Assembly (NCBI GenBank): GCA_033060915.1
Contig: CM065394.1
Span: 24,076,501 to 24,140,500 of the forward strand
Origin: Euryodendron excelsum
Lineage: Eukaryota > Streptophyta > Magnoliopsida > Ericales > Pentaphylacaceae
DNA length: 64,000 nt
Reading direction: 5' to 3'
Shown piece by piece: positions 11,641-22,115 of this stretch (the stretch's first letter is position 1; every line of letters starts with the position of its first letter). The notes under the pieces are model-generated. The model saw only the letters and a list, made by a program, of their open reading frames with translations, was not told the origin of the DNA and searched no databases. The translations under genes were made by a program, and so were the position numbers.

Positions 11641-13092
11641 TCTACAAACTTCGGCTTAGCTTTTACTCTTTAGAAATGAGGGAGGAAAGTAGAGAAAAGA
11701 ATTAAATAGTGAAATAAGAAGGATAAGTTAGTGCCTTGATTTGAAAATTTGTATGCAATGCATGACGTAGAGAGGGGGACTAAGTATGATGTGATGGCTC
11801 ACTTTTGGAGATAGCGGGTTCCCCATGTATACAATACCATACATGTGCCTATAGTCATTTATTCATATCTACATCCATTCATTCACAAGAAATATAAATA
11901 ATAGTTTGAAGTGAGTTCCTCTTGTACATAGAATTTCAAAAGTACATTGAAAAGGGAGGGGGAACATTTTTCTTAGAACTTTTGCCTATTTACTTTTACA
12001 TTTGAAATCTTAAACTACTCTTGAGTCCTCGGGTTAGCCTTCTCTGATGGAAGTCTGTGAGAGACCTTACTTTCGGATTGCTTTTTGTCTTCTTGGCAAT
12101 CATATCTCCACGAGCAAAGAGGAATTGGGGCCCCTCTTTATGAGATGATCTTGATGAATACCATAAGCCTTTCGGGTCACTTGGTACCCTTAGGAATTTA
12201 GGTAAGCTTTGATTTGTGCGAGACTGGCTTCGGGGCACTCTCTAAGGGTTGATCATCTGCATGAAATACGGTGGCTTGAGTTACTTTGGAACTCCTATCT
12301 TGAGATGAGCATGGATGCATGAGCAGCATGACAGTAGTGTAGTAGTGGAGCATGAGTAGTATAGCAACAGGCTTAAGCAGTTTAATCTAGACAGAAAGTA
12401 AGGAAAAGTAAAACGGTCGCCCTTTCCTCCTTGGTTTTAAAATTAATGTGTGTGTCTTAAATTCGACAGAGGTTTGGCTATGCATGGGGTGCTACCTGAG
12501 TATGAGGTTAGGAGTTACTAATGCTTTCTAAAAAGCTCGGTTCTTGAACCTTCAAACCTCCGACGTCCACCCCCGAAATGGTGGACTCTATCTTTAGTTG
12601 GTGGTTCAAGCGGGGGAACTATCAAGAGGCCATTAGACGAGAAACCAACCGGTATCCGCTAACAACCAATATACTATTCCCCTTTCTAACTAAAAGGGTA
12701 GTAACCAGGTAATTATGCAAGAATACAAATACAAGTGAATGCACTAAGTGTGTGTCGATTTTTCGAAAGTGGAAGAAAGGGCTCAATAACTCCCATCCAT
12801 CCTGTCATTCATATATACATGGCATTTAATATGACATAAAAGAAAACTGTGACTAGGGTTCACCTACAAAAGAAATGCACAGAGTTAGTACCTTTATGAA
12901 AAACCCAATGCAAGATAAAATTGAATGATAAAGCAATGCAAGTTATATGCATGCAAGAGTATGTAGATGCAAGTGCTAACATCTTTTTGAAAACATTTTG
13001 AAAAATTTAGAAAAAAGGACAAAACTGGACAAATGAACCGGAGATTCTGGGTGAGTGAAGGGTGAACAGACATGACAATGGCATAATCCTCT
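11641..13092 (-). other. Internal/leader region of the Ogre-like unit
   Basis: This lies between the primer-binding site and the gag remnant. It holds one minus-strand ORF (11996-12238, 80 aa, basic, beginning MPRSQSRTNQ) with no recognisable domain. It also has a leader-like block at 12540-12660 reading AGTCCACCATTTCGGGGG on the minus strand. I see no other gene. Confidence 0.35.
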
Positions 13093-13117
13093 AAGTGTCT
13101 CCAGCAGAGTCATTAGT
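13093..13117 (-). promoter_or_regulatory. Primer-binding site, tRNA-Arg type
   Basis: Immediately inside the LTR end, the minus strand reads ACTAATGACTCTGCTGGAGAC. This closely follows TGGCGACTCTGCTGGGGAC, the tRNA-Arg-complementary primer site typical of Ogre-like retrotransposons. It fixes 13118-16913 as the 5' LTR and the element as minus-strand. Confidence 0.7.
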
Positions 13118-14317
13118 TGTCATGCCACAATTTTTGCCCCGAGTATGGGTTTTGACTGGAGCGAAACCCGATACTCTCTCTGCTAGAACTCACCCTACTA
13201 AGAGGACGAGTGTAATGGAGTTTGGATTTGAATTGATTTAATTAACGGTTTTTTTTTTAAAAGTTTGGAGTCACCACTTAACATGGTTAAAGGTGTATTA
13301 GGTCACCTAAAACTAAGTATAATTGGAAGATCAAACTCAGGTTTACTAAAAATGGTTTTGAAAATGTCCTTTAGAGAGGGGTTTTGGAAAATAGGGTTAT
13401 TTAGCAACATTTGAAAATGTTTAAAACCCTTTTGAAAAATGACTTTGGTTTGGTCTTTGAAACAGAAATCTATGGTCTAGGGGTTGGTTACGTGTAGGGA
13501 AGATATTCTAAGATCATCACCCTATCCCGTCCTTATAGTACCTATATGTCTATTCACTTTATAGTCACTCACTCAAATCTCCAGTTACTAATTGTCCAAT
13601 TATGTCCACTTAAAAAAATTTTGAAAAAAGATTTCGTGATCACTTTCATGATGAATGATGCATGATGCAAGTTTTTAGAAGAGTTTAAGAGTTTGTCGAG
13701 ACTGAAAAGAGAAGTTCGAAAAAAGGATTTGATTTGGAAAAACTCTTGTGACCTTATCTTGAAAAGGTTCTTGAAAATAGTTTTTATGTACCTTATGAAA
13801 ATCATATTGATGTTTCATTGCTTTGAGAGATTAGCTATGTAGGAACTAAACTCCTTTAAGGCTATGAGTTTTGGAAAGTTTTTTTAGGAAAAGGGGCTAG
13901 AAACTTCCCTTAGGGTTTTGGGCTTTAGGGTTATGGAACCCTTGTTTGCATATCTCACTTTACCTTGAATAGCCCTAACCATAGAAAGGCTTAGGATTGC
14001 TTTAAGAGGGTGATGCTTGAAAATAGTTTTTGGAAAGAAGTTTTGCAAAACACTTAAGGTTTAAAGCCCTAACTTGAACCTTATGGGTTTCATTTGATGT
14101 GTCACTTTCCTTAAGAAACCCTAACCATGAAAGGATTAGGATCACCTTAGGGTTGTGAGTTTTTGAAATCATTTTTTGAAAGTAGTTCTTTGAAATATGG
14201 TAAATGTCTAGCCATTTTAGATTGAGACAAGTTCGAGAGAGCTTTTTGAAAACATTTTTAGGTTTGAGTTGAAGTCTGAAAAGGATCCCAAAGTTAAAAT
14301 TTTAAAGCCACCTAACT

Positions 14318-14512
14318 TTGGTTGGGCAAACTAAGGTTGAAGTAACCTAGGGTTATGTTGACCTAGGGTTGGACCAACTAAGGTTAGGTTTACCTAGGGT
14401 TGAACCACCTAGGATTTTGTTGACCTGAGGTTAGACTAACTAGGGTTGGGTTAACCTAATGTTGGATTGACTTAAGGTTCGACAACTTAGGGTTTAGGCA
14501 ACTCAGGCTTTG
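14318..14512. repeat. GGTTAACCTAGGGTTG minisatellite in LTR-A
   Basis: Repeated variants of GTTGACCTAGGGTTGGACC and AACCTAGGGTTA, roughly 30-bp periods. The reverse-complement array occurs at 29828-30122 in the solo LTR. Units are partly palindromic (TTAACC/GGTTAA, CCTAGG). It superficially resembles telomeric CCCTAAA but does not repeat at 7 bp. Confidence 0.6.
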
Positions 14513-14559
14513 GAGATGACTTGGGAAGGAAGCTAGGTGTATGTACTTGAAATGAAAAC

Positions 14560-14880
14560 ATTGAAGATCTTTGATTTTATGCGAAAAAGGAAATATTTGA
14601 CTTTATTTCCAAAATAGAAGGATTGGATTTTGTTTCCAAAAATAGAAGATTTGATTTTGTTTCCAAAAATAGAAGATTGGATTTTATTTTCAAAAATGGA
14701 AGATTTGATTTGAAATTTCAAAAGGAAATGTTTGAATCGAAAAAGGAAAGATTTGAATTGAAAATGAAAGATTTGACTTTGTTTTCAAAATGAAAGATTT
14801 GATTTAATTTTGAAAATAGAAGATTTGATTTGTTTTCAAAAAGGAAAGATTTGATTTTGTTTCCAAAATGGAAGGGTTTG
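14560..14880. repeat. Tandem repeat of about 27 bp, GATTTGATTTTGTTTCCAAAA type
   Basis: About ten drifting units of GATTTGATTTTGTTTCCAAAAATAGAA-like words, running together without interruption. In reverse they yield a spurious periodic ORF (14533-14721, 9-residue period). A weaker relative lies at 44340-44480 in another LTR-A copy. Confidence 0.6.
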
Positions 14881-15984
14881 AGAAATCTATGATTTTATGT
14901 GCAAATCTTTCATGATTTTATGTGAAGTCTTTAGCATGAAGAACTTATGATTTTATATGACACTTTTTGAAGACAACTCTAGATTTATGCAATTTTGAAA
15001 GACATGATGCACCAAGGATTTTGAAAACCATTTTGACGTAACTTGAATGTAATGGATGCTAGAATAGAGTTTAGGGGTCAAAGTTAGGGTTTCCTAAGAC
15101 GAGGACTTTGAGGGCTTCAAGACAGCAACTCTTGGAGTAATTTTTGAAAAAACTTTGAACATGCAATTTAAAGAGATTGAAAAACTAGGTTTTGAAAGAG
15201 GTGTTTAGGGTTTGAAACCCTAATGTAGCCTTTTGAGGCCACCTTGAATATACCACTTTCTTAAAACAACCCTAACCATGAAAATATTAAAATCACTTAA
15301 GGGTCGTGCTTTTGAAAGCAAGTTAGGGTTTAAAACCCTAATATGGACCATGGTGGCCACTTTGACTATATCACTTTCCTAGGGAAACCCTAACCATGAC
15401 AAGGTTGGAATTATCTTAGGATTGTGAGTTTGAAAGCAAAACAATTGTAAACAATACATGATTATGATAATTGCAATGCAAAGGATCGTGAACATATAAG
15501 GTTTAAGGCTTTACCACATAATCAAGAGGGCTCGAAACCACACCATCGCAAGGTCGACTATAAGAAGGTCCCCAATCGATGACCTTTCCAAGACTTTCCC
15601 TAGGATGGACCCAAGGTCCTCTTATTTCAAGCATGCAAGAAAGGGGAAAACAAGATGGGGATTAAAATAAAGAATAGTCTAAGTGGACTAGGAGGGAGAA
15701 GAGAGAGAGGGGGAGAGCATAAACTTAAACAAACCCTACCTTGTCTTCACTTTTTCTTTAACCATCGATGGTGACTTTACCTTGGACTTGAGAGGCCTTT
15801 AAGAGCTTTGAAGGAGCTGGAGTTGGCCTTCAATGATGTGTGAAGGCTGGGGTTTGAGTGTATGAGGCAAGGGAGGCTCACACCTTTGAGAGAAGTAGGG
15901 TTTGTAGGATTTTCGGGGGTTGTAGAGAGTTTGGCAGAGCTTTGCTTTGATTTTTTAGACCTGAAATACGGTAGGAGTGCATTG

Positions 15985-15992
15985 TATTTATA
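15985..15992 (-). promoter_or_regulatory. LTR-A TATA box
   Basis: TATTTATAGGCAAAAG on plus is the exact mirror of CTTTTGCCTATAAATA at 890-904, so it is the TATA box of the minus-oriented 5' LTR. Confidence 0.55.
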
Positions 15993-16913
15993 GGCAAAAG
16001 TAGAGGAGGTGGCGCTACTCCTAGCTAATTTTTAATCTTTGCGAATTTAATTTGACCTTGGGTTGTAAGGCAAAGATTTGAGCGCCACACTTAGTGGCTC
16101 CCAGCCATTTTTTTGGCTTAACTCCACTATAAGTGGCTCCTATTCGGTTTAGAAAGTTTTTGGGTTATGGGGCCTAGCTGAAAAAGAGATAGGGGCAATC
16201 AGGAGTGTCCCAGGAGTTTCTGCTTTGATACTTAGAGCCAACACAGTTGAAAAAGATAACCGACATGCTAAGGGTGAAATGGTCATTATGACCGAGGTTT
16301 ACCAGGATGGCACTTTGAGATTAGGGATACTCATGAGAGTACCTCAGGAGTTTACCGGTTTAATACCCAAAGCTAGTATGGTTGACAAGGCAGATCAGGC
16401 GCCTAGGGGTAAGATGGTCATTTTGATCAAGAATCACTGGAAGTGATTTGAATGGCATTCTAAGTTTGTCCGGCTATCTAGGGATAGTCCTAGAAGGGGT
16501 GGACTTACCACTCTGAGAACTTAAGGTAAATTCTCAAAAAGCGTGCAGGGTTAAGCTCACCAAGAGCGATATGATCATTTTTTACCAAAACGAGCTAGCA
16601 AGCATTGGTGTTGACCGGTTTAGATTTGGAATGGACTTTTTATCTCAAGGACTTTGTATCCTCTCAGAGATGTGCCGATAGGGACTTATTGTTCTGAGAA
16701 ATTATGTACCTTCTCGATGAACGTGTCAAATTGAATTGAATTGGATGATGCCTTAGAGGCATTTTGGTCATTTGACTTCAAGTGAGCCCAATGGTCCCAA
16801 AAAGTGATTGGTTGACTGGACTGGAGCCTTGAAATCTAGAATGTGCTCTGATGCTTGAATGTGAGTTTAGTCAGACCGAAGATTACCGAGCGAGCAAAAA
16901 TAAAGTGCATACA

Positions 16914-17384
16914 CTTGATGTACTCAAGGATATAACAATCAGGTACACAACTGTCAAAAGGATCATAGAATTTAGAGAAAATCATTTGAGCTTGCATAAA
17001 GGTGCCTATCAAATTCATTCCATGAACCTCTTCATCCTCCCCTTTCTCTAGTTGTTTACCAAGGTGAAAGGTATTTGGTTTTAATGTTGAGGTTTCAAGC
17101 TCCAAAGGAGTTGACATGGTAGGACTGGGCTCTAAAGGCTCAAGGGTAAGATTCCCTCGATCCTCCAATATGGTGGACACATCCTCTAGAATGATAACAT
17201 CCTTTTGCACTCGAACATCCTTGACATCTAAAGGATTACAACATTCACCAAGGGCAATGGCTTGCTTTAGAATATCCTCAATATGGTCTTCCTCATTTTT
17301 TACCTTGTTTGACTCCCCTTCTCTCTCACTAGGTTCTTCATTAACCTTTGCCTCACTTTTCTTTTGCTTGGAGTCCTTAATCAA
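16914..17384 (-). pseudogene. Athila-like element, accessory/gag-region ORF, 3' part truncated
   Basis: The minus-strand frame gives a lysine/glutamate-rich protein: KQKKSEAKVNEEPSEREGE, then KNEEDHIEDILKQAIALGE, then proline/threonine-rich sequence. The frame runs across 16913 into LTR-A, where its last 28 or so codons are only LTR sequence, so the true C-terminus was lost when the LTR-A unit arrived. It probably continues the ORF at 17377-17673: the frames meet around 17377-17385 and are offset by a small indel. I recognise no enzyme domain. The placement downstream of a PBS points to the 5' region of an Athila-like element. Function is unknown. Confidence 0.45.
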
Positions 17385-17673
17385 GGGTTCCTCTCTCGAG
17401 TTTCACATCCCTAATTTCATCGTCAATAATTTCTTTACTTACCTTAAGATTTTTTTTCCTATACTGAAACTCTTGGAGAAGGATGATTTGATCAATGATG
17501 CGCTCATTCCTAAGGTTAGTGATGTGATGGAATTGCTTGATTGGATAGACTTGCTTTTGGTTTGGGGTGGAATAAAGATGGGCTTCATTAAAGCTCTCTT
17601 GGTTGGTGGTTGTCACTTGGACATTCAAGGCTTCCAAGAATGAGGTCAATTGACCATTTACGTTGGCTAACAT
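17377..17673 (-). pseudogene. Athila-like element, middle ORF segment
   Basis: A minus-strand ORF of about 98 codons beginning MLANVNGQLTSFLEALNVQV, with a later basic/acidic stretch (FQYRKKNLKVSKEIIDDEI). It looks like a gag-region linker that could be helical. It ends in TAA just where the next frame (17384 leftward) continues, consistent with one original ORF broken by a frameshift. No conserved gag core, zinc knuckle or protease was found between here and the PBS. Confidence 0.4.
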
Positions 17674-17886
17674 GCTTGTTGTCAGTTCTAAAGATGCTAG
17701 TTAGGAATCCTCCCTAAAAGACTCATTGGGTAGAGATAGATACACAATATGCTCATGGTAAGAATAAATTGGTGGTGATTCATGATAATGATCAAAGGGC
17801 TCTTGATAGGATTGAGGGGAAGCTAGATAATGATGTGAAAAGGTGCCCTCATGTCCCCTAGCAAGGTTGAATTGGTTACACCACCC

Positions 17887-18147
17887 CTAACTGGGAGTTG
17901 GTAGAAAAGAATCACATCGGCCATTATCGTGAATACAATCTCTAAGAGATTGGCAAGATGGTTCTTGGGCTTTAATCTCATTAGCTCGAATGTAGTCTCT
18001 AAGAGACCGACAAGGAGGTGCTTCCACACCACCATAACCATGATCGCCCCCATTACCACCATTTTTAACCCATTGAGAAGAATACTCCATTGTGCCTATG
18101 TCAATATATTGAGATGATAATGAGTGTGAAAATGAGCTACCAAGCAT
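17887..18147 (-). CDS. Athila-like element, first ORF with repeated SLRDYI motif
   Basis: 86 codons from ATG at 18147 (minus). The N-terminus is MLGSSFSHSLSSQYIDIG, followed by a Gly/Asn-rich part and two near copies of a short unit: CRSLRDYIRANE and CQSLRDCIHDNG. A (T/S)LRDY motif near the gag start is familiar in Athila-type elements. The ORF stops at 17887 and the following frame (17823-18062) overlaps, so a full-length product is doubtful. It is about 500 bp inside the PBS, as expected for a first gag-region ORF. Confidence 0.4.
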   Translation of the reverse strand: MLGSSFSHSLSSQYIDIGTMEYSSQWVKNGGNGGDHGYGGVEAPPCRSLRDYIRANEIKAQEPSCQSLRDCIHDNGRCDSFLPTPS

Positions 18148-18149
18148 GA

Positions 18150-18652
18150 TGAAATGACTATTGTTAAATGCCTATTCGTTGAGTCACAAAAATAAAAATG
18201 AAATGAAATGCACAAACAAATTGGCAATCTGTGCCTCAACAAATCAATTCACAATTCTCTTCCACCAATTTGCATTTCGAACCCTCCAATCTCCATATAA
18301 ATGTACCATCAATTCACAATTCACAATTCAATTCAATTCCCAACTAACACTTTCAGTCTCCTTATGTAAAACAATACCACCAATAAGCAAATAGAACACA
18401 AGCCTATAAACCAATTGCTATCCACCGATTGATTAAGCTAAGCAAATCAAAATTCTACACAACTCAAAGAAACGATCCTAAAATAAAGAGAAAAATCAAA
18501 AAGTAAAATCTAATATGTTATTCACATAAAGGACAGAACGAAGTTACCCATGGCCTAGCCAAAGATTCCTTCATCGTGGTAGATAAATGGAGATCCAATC
18601 CACCAATTGCTCTTTAACCCAAAATTCTTTTAGTGCTCGCCTCATACCTTTG
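18150..18652 (-). other. Untranslated leader of the Athila-like element
   Basis: About 500 bp between the PBS and the first ORF on the minus strand. It is AT-rich with a small (AATTC/AATTG)n cluster at 18303-18345. No gene was seen; the plus-strand ORF at 18161-18394 is read from these short repeats. Confidence 0.4.
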
Positions 18653-18674
18653 GTCCCCAACAGTGGCACCAAAA
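18653..18674 (-). promoter_or_regulatory. Primer-binding site, tRNA-Asp type (Athila-like)
   Basis: The minus strand reads TTGGTGCCACTGTTGGGGAC, close to TGGCGCCGTTGCCGGGGAC, the tRNA-Asp-complementary primer site common in Athila and related gypsy elements. It sits at the LTR/internal junction and sets the orientation of the disrupted element. Confidence 0.65.
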
Positions 18675-19314
18675 CTAGAATCGCTCCAAAGATTCTTATA
18701 TTTTAAGCTCCTGCAAAAGAACGGGTGTCGTGATTGAAATATAATTCCGGGACTACCATAGTCGATTTTCTCAAGGTCTAAACCAAATATAAGCTACCAA
18801 CACTTAGAGAACACTAAACTAACTTGAATTGAACAACAATTAAGTAACTTGAATCTAAGTACAATAGACCAAAATTTCTTATTGTTTGAGATTTTGTGCT
18901 AAATTACACTAAATCAAAGCAAGCAAAACTAGATTTAAAGACAAGGAAAGGGCATGGACCCATTTGATTCAACCAACCAATTTCAACAAGTGTTCAATAA
19001 AGAGATTTGTAACTCAAATCAAGGATTACTCTATGGATACTTGATTCAGAAGAAGATTTAGACTATAGAATCATGAATTCATTAGCAATTAACCTTAGAA
19101 TTGAATTCAATTGAAGAACCCTAGATTCATACCATCGATTTATGCAATACTTATACCAATCCGAAGATTGTTCATAAAGTTACCAAACTTAATCAAGAAT
19201 CTAGGTTTTACTTAGTAACCTAGCATTAATTGCTAAGAATTAAAGGGATTAAAAGATGAATCAATAAACCCCATGTTACCTCCATTGAACCCTTAAAGAT
19301 CCTTGGTTGGTTTT
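18675..19314 (-). mobile_element. Athila-like LTR, inner part (continues at 34331)
   Basis: LTR sequence next to the PBS. It is interrupted after 19314 by the Tat/Retand element. The matching outer part resumes at 34331 after the duplicated GTTTT. Joined, the LTR would be about 1.4 kb. The short plus-strand ORFs here are not supported. Confidence 0.6.
19310..19314. repeat. Target-site duplication GTTTT (left)
   Basis: GTTTT directly precedes TGTGGGCC of the 5' LTR and is repeated at 34326-34330 right after the 3' LTR, a standard 5-bp retrotransposon duplication. Confidence 0.85.
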
Positions 19315-19775
19315 TGTGGGCCAAATAACTTAGAAAGCCCAGATAATAAATATGTCAGGCCTGATTTAAAGAGGATAGGCCCGGTAGGGTGAATAGAACC
19401 CAAGGAGACCAGTCTAATGGGTAAGAGCCCTAAGCTGACCTAAACTAGGACATTTAAAGATATGTCCAAACATATCTTAAACTGACCCAAAAGTGATTGA
19501 CTCCTAGAAGGAGAATGAATACCATTCCTAGAGGGAGTGGGGCCTCCGAAGCTTATAAATAAACCATGGCACTAAGAAGTAAAGTATGTTCACTCGAGCT
19601 GGAGCACAGTTCTTTTATTCAATTCATTGATATTAAGTTTGCCTAACTTAATCATCAGAGTGCCATCGACCCAAAGAGGGGATGCATTCTCACTGTTCCT
19701 ATTCTTGTTGATTGCTTGGAGCTTGTCAATTTGGTTCGCGGAGCAGATCAAGTTCTCTAAAAAATTTCATTTACA
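19315..19775 (+). repeat. 5' LTR of the Tat/Retand element
   Basis: It starts TGTGGGCCAAATAAC and ends CATTTACA. A TATA box (TATAAATA) lies at 19554-19561. The partner LTR at 33863-34325 is collinear apart from scattered substitutions and a 1-2 bp gap. Confidence 0.9.
19554..19561 (+). promoter_or_regulatory. TATA box of the 5' LTR
   Basis: TATAAATA, conserved in the 3' LTR at 34102-34109, is the likely promoter of the genomic transcript. Confidence 0.55.
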
Positions 19776-19778
19776 ATT

Positions 19779-19793
19779 GACGCTATCTGTGGG
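19779..19793 (+). promoter_or_regulatory. Primer-binding site of the Tat/Retand element
   Basis: GACGCTATCTGTGGG begins three bases after the LTR. The usual form in this kind of element is TGGCGCC(G/A)TCTGTGGG, so the 5' part has decayed. I do not assign the tRNA. Confidence 0.55.
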
Positions 19794-19810
19794 AAGGCCA
19801 AGCTGAAAAA

Positions 19811-21580
19811 ATGAGTACAAGCAACCTCAGAGGAAGAGGAGATCCTAATAGCCACGAGATTTTATACAGTGACGATGTTCAAAGCCATCCCTCTACAGAG
19901 GGGGAAATCCCGTCGCAATACCAGGATATATCAACATGTTACAGAGGTTGGAGGGATCGGCACTTACGATTGAAAATTCACTACCTAGTTTCCGACCTCC
20001 AAGACACCAAGGAAGACGATCAGCATATGGGGCCCCGAACTATAGGCAAGAATCCACCTCGCCAAGGGAACAGCCAGAAAAACCCTTCATATTCAAGTAA
20101 TCCCCCTCAAAGACACTCAAACCCAAGGGTCCCAGCAGAGGTATTAAGGGATCGCGACTAGAAGATTGCTGACCTGGAAGCGTAGCTGAGAGCCACGAAG
20201 GATGATGCCATTAGACAGAAAAGTCATCATGGTGGTAGAAGCAGGAATCAAGTGAGATCCGAAGGTCAGCATGGACGTCGAAGAAGAAGGTTGCGTTCAT
20301 AGAGTACCAGCATCCCCTCTATCAGCAACTGCGTAATCGTGCCTCTAATACTAGCCACCACAGGAAGGCACACGGAGACGGACAGCTTCCACAAAAAGAT
20401 CGAACTGTTCCCAATACAGGTTGGGAAGACCTAAATTAATGACATAACAACTAGTTGGAGAGAAGAGTTACGCACCCCAAAGGAAGAATCGCCCGGGATG
20501 TGACGAGAAAGGCCTTAGAGCATATTACATCATCTTCGTTCATAAATGAGTCAGAGAGGCGCTGACCTCCTAGGAAGTTCATGCCCTCGCAATTTACTCC
20601 TTATGATGGAAAGTCTGATCCCATCAGTCATATACGATACTATAAGCAAATGATGGCTCTATAAAGTAGAGATGAGTCTTTAATGTGCCAGCTTTTTCCA
20701 TCCAGGTTAGGCGAATCGCCCTTCACTGGTTTGATAAACTACCCTCAAGATCGGTGAGAAGCTAGAGGCAACTGGCCAAGCTGTTTATTACATGGTTTAT
20801 TGCTAACAGTAAGCAGCCAAAGGAGGTGGACTACCTATTAGCCCTACAAAAGAAGGAGGATGAAAGATTGTGGTAGTACGCCAGGAGTTACTGGGCCGAC
20901 AATGAGATTGAGGATTGTAATGAGCAACTCGTCGTCGCACAATTCAAAATCAGCTTGTGCCCATTGCTTGAGGTAGTTATTGACTAAGCGACCAACAAAT
21001 GGCATGCCCGAACTTATGGAGTAGATAGAGCAGTACTCCAGAGTAGAGGGAGACCTTATATCGTAGAACTAGGAGAAGAACGGTGACAAAATGGCAAAAA
21101 AGAAGCTGAGAAAGGCTAAGAAGCCTTGGAGAGAGGAACCCAATGGCAGGGGCAAGAAGAATTTGGAGGGCATAAACACGGTGTTTAAAGACCCGATTTA
21201 CAAGATATTGTCTCAGATCTGAGACGAGCCTTACTTCAAATGGCCCCCAGATTGGGAGAGGATCCTAATACCAGGGACCCCAAGAAGTTCTACTCGTATC
21301 ATAGGGAAAATAGCCACATGACAAAAAATTACAAGCACTTCAAGAATCAGCTGGAGGATTTAATGAAGGTGAGGCACCTTGACCAGTTCATAGATCATGA
21401 CAAAACAAAGTAGGAGGAGCATGCTAAAACAAGGGATGTACCGCAAAGAGAAGCTCGGGCGGAGCAATCGAGAGTGATAGTAGTACTGCATGGCTCAGCT
21501 GATTCGATGGAAGTTGATCCAAATAAGTACCATGCACAGATTCAGAAGCCTGCATACTTGAGGGAAGTAATGTAGGTGTA
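19811..21580 (+). pseudogene. Retrotransposon gag, degenerate
   Basis: It starts with an ATG at 19811 (MSTSNLRGRGDPNSHEIL...), which opens a 116-codon N-terminal frame ending in TAG at 20159. The gag core is recognisable from about 20571: KFMPSQFTPYDGKSDPISHI, then LFPSRLGESPFTGL. A C-terminal knuckle region is at about 21280-21350 (FYSYHRENSHMTKNYKHFKN). There both positions normally occupied by Cys (C-X2-H-X4/5-H-X4-C) read Tyr, so the zinc knuckle is dead. Numerous stops, often TAG, break the frame. In an intact element gag forms the virus-like particle. Confidence 0.75.
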
Positions 21581-21599
21581 ACCCCCAGTGAAGAGGCTG

Positions 21600-22110
21600 A
21601 AAGTCAGCAAAGATAAGAGGGCCATAACCTTTATCGATGATGACTTGGTAGTGGTCCAGACACCCCTTAATGATGCACTAGTTGTGAGGCTGCAAATGGG
21701 GGACTGCGATATTAAGAGGATTTTGATTGATCAGGGGAGTTCGTCTTAGGTGATGTATTATGACATATTCAAGAAGTTGGAGTTGAAAGATACCGACCTA
21801 AAGCTATCCCTAAACCCATTAATCGACTTTGGCTCGGACCTAGTCCGGCCACTAGAGAAGGTGACCTTACTAGTGATGGCTGGAAATGTAAAGCTACAAA
21901 CTAAATTCCTGGTGGTCAATGTCCCTTTGCCTTACAATGTAATAATAGGTCGAATATGGTTGCACCTGATGAAGGCTATACCATCCACATATCACCAAAT
22001 GATATGCTTCCCTAGTAGCGAAAAGGTATAGGAGATCTGAGGGGATCAGGTCGCAGCCAAACAGTGCTTCTTAACAGCTCGTTGCTCAAAAATAAAATCA
22101 AAGTAAGTCT
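21600..22110 (+). pseudogene. Retrotransposon aspartic protease region, degenerate
   Basis: The frame AITFIDDDLVVVQTPLNDA leads into RILIDQGSSS, the plant-type active-site block (family form LIDxGSSA), followed by a TAG. A second frame (21750-22031) continues with MYYDIFKKLEL...NVPLPYNVIIGR, which matches the usual YNVILGR end of this domain. The catalytic Asp is kept, but the stop directly after the active site makes it non-functional. Confidence 0.7.
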
Positions 22111-22115
22111 AGGTA

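Larger units (their letters stand above)
6349..16913 (-). mobile_element. Gag-only Ogre-like gypsy unit (non-autonomous or deleted)
   Basis: Two LTR-A copies in the same orientation bracket 2,536 bp containing a primer-binding site and gag-type zinc-knuckle segments, all on the minus strand. No protease, reverse transcriptase, RNase H or integrase motif was found in the internal part. Ogre-family elements normally have much longer interiors, so this is either a deletion derivative or a recombination product. The outer flanks (CCAGG at 6344-6348, CTTGA at 16914-16918) differ and the two LTRs differ in length and in minisatellite content, which favours a chimera of two insertions. Confidence 0.55.
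13118..16913 (-). mobile_element. LTR-A copy, 5' LTR of the Ogre-like unit
   Basis: 3,796 bp from TGTCATGCC (13118) to GCATACA (16913). Orientation is given by TATTTATA at 15985-15992 (TATAAATA on minus) and by the primer site beyond 13118. It carries two minisatellites (14318-14512 and 14560-14880) not seen in that form in the copy at 6349. Its right end abuts and truncates the Athila-like ORF starting at 17384. Confidence 0.75.

Noticed and set aside
14533..14721. Minus-strand ORF with a 9-residue repeat (KIQSSIFGN)
   Set aside because: It is the read-out of a 27-bp tandem repeat inside LTR-A.
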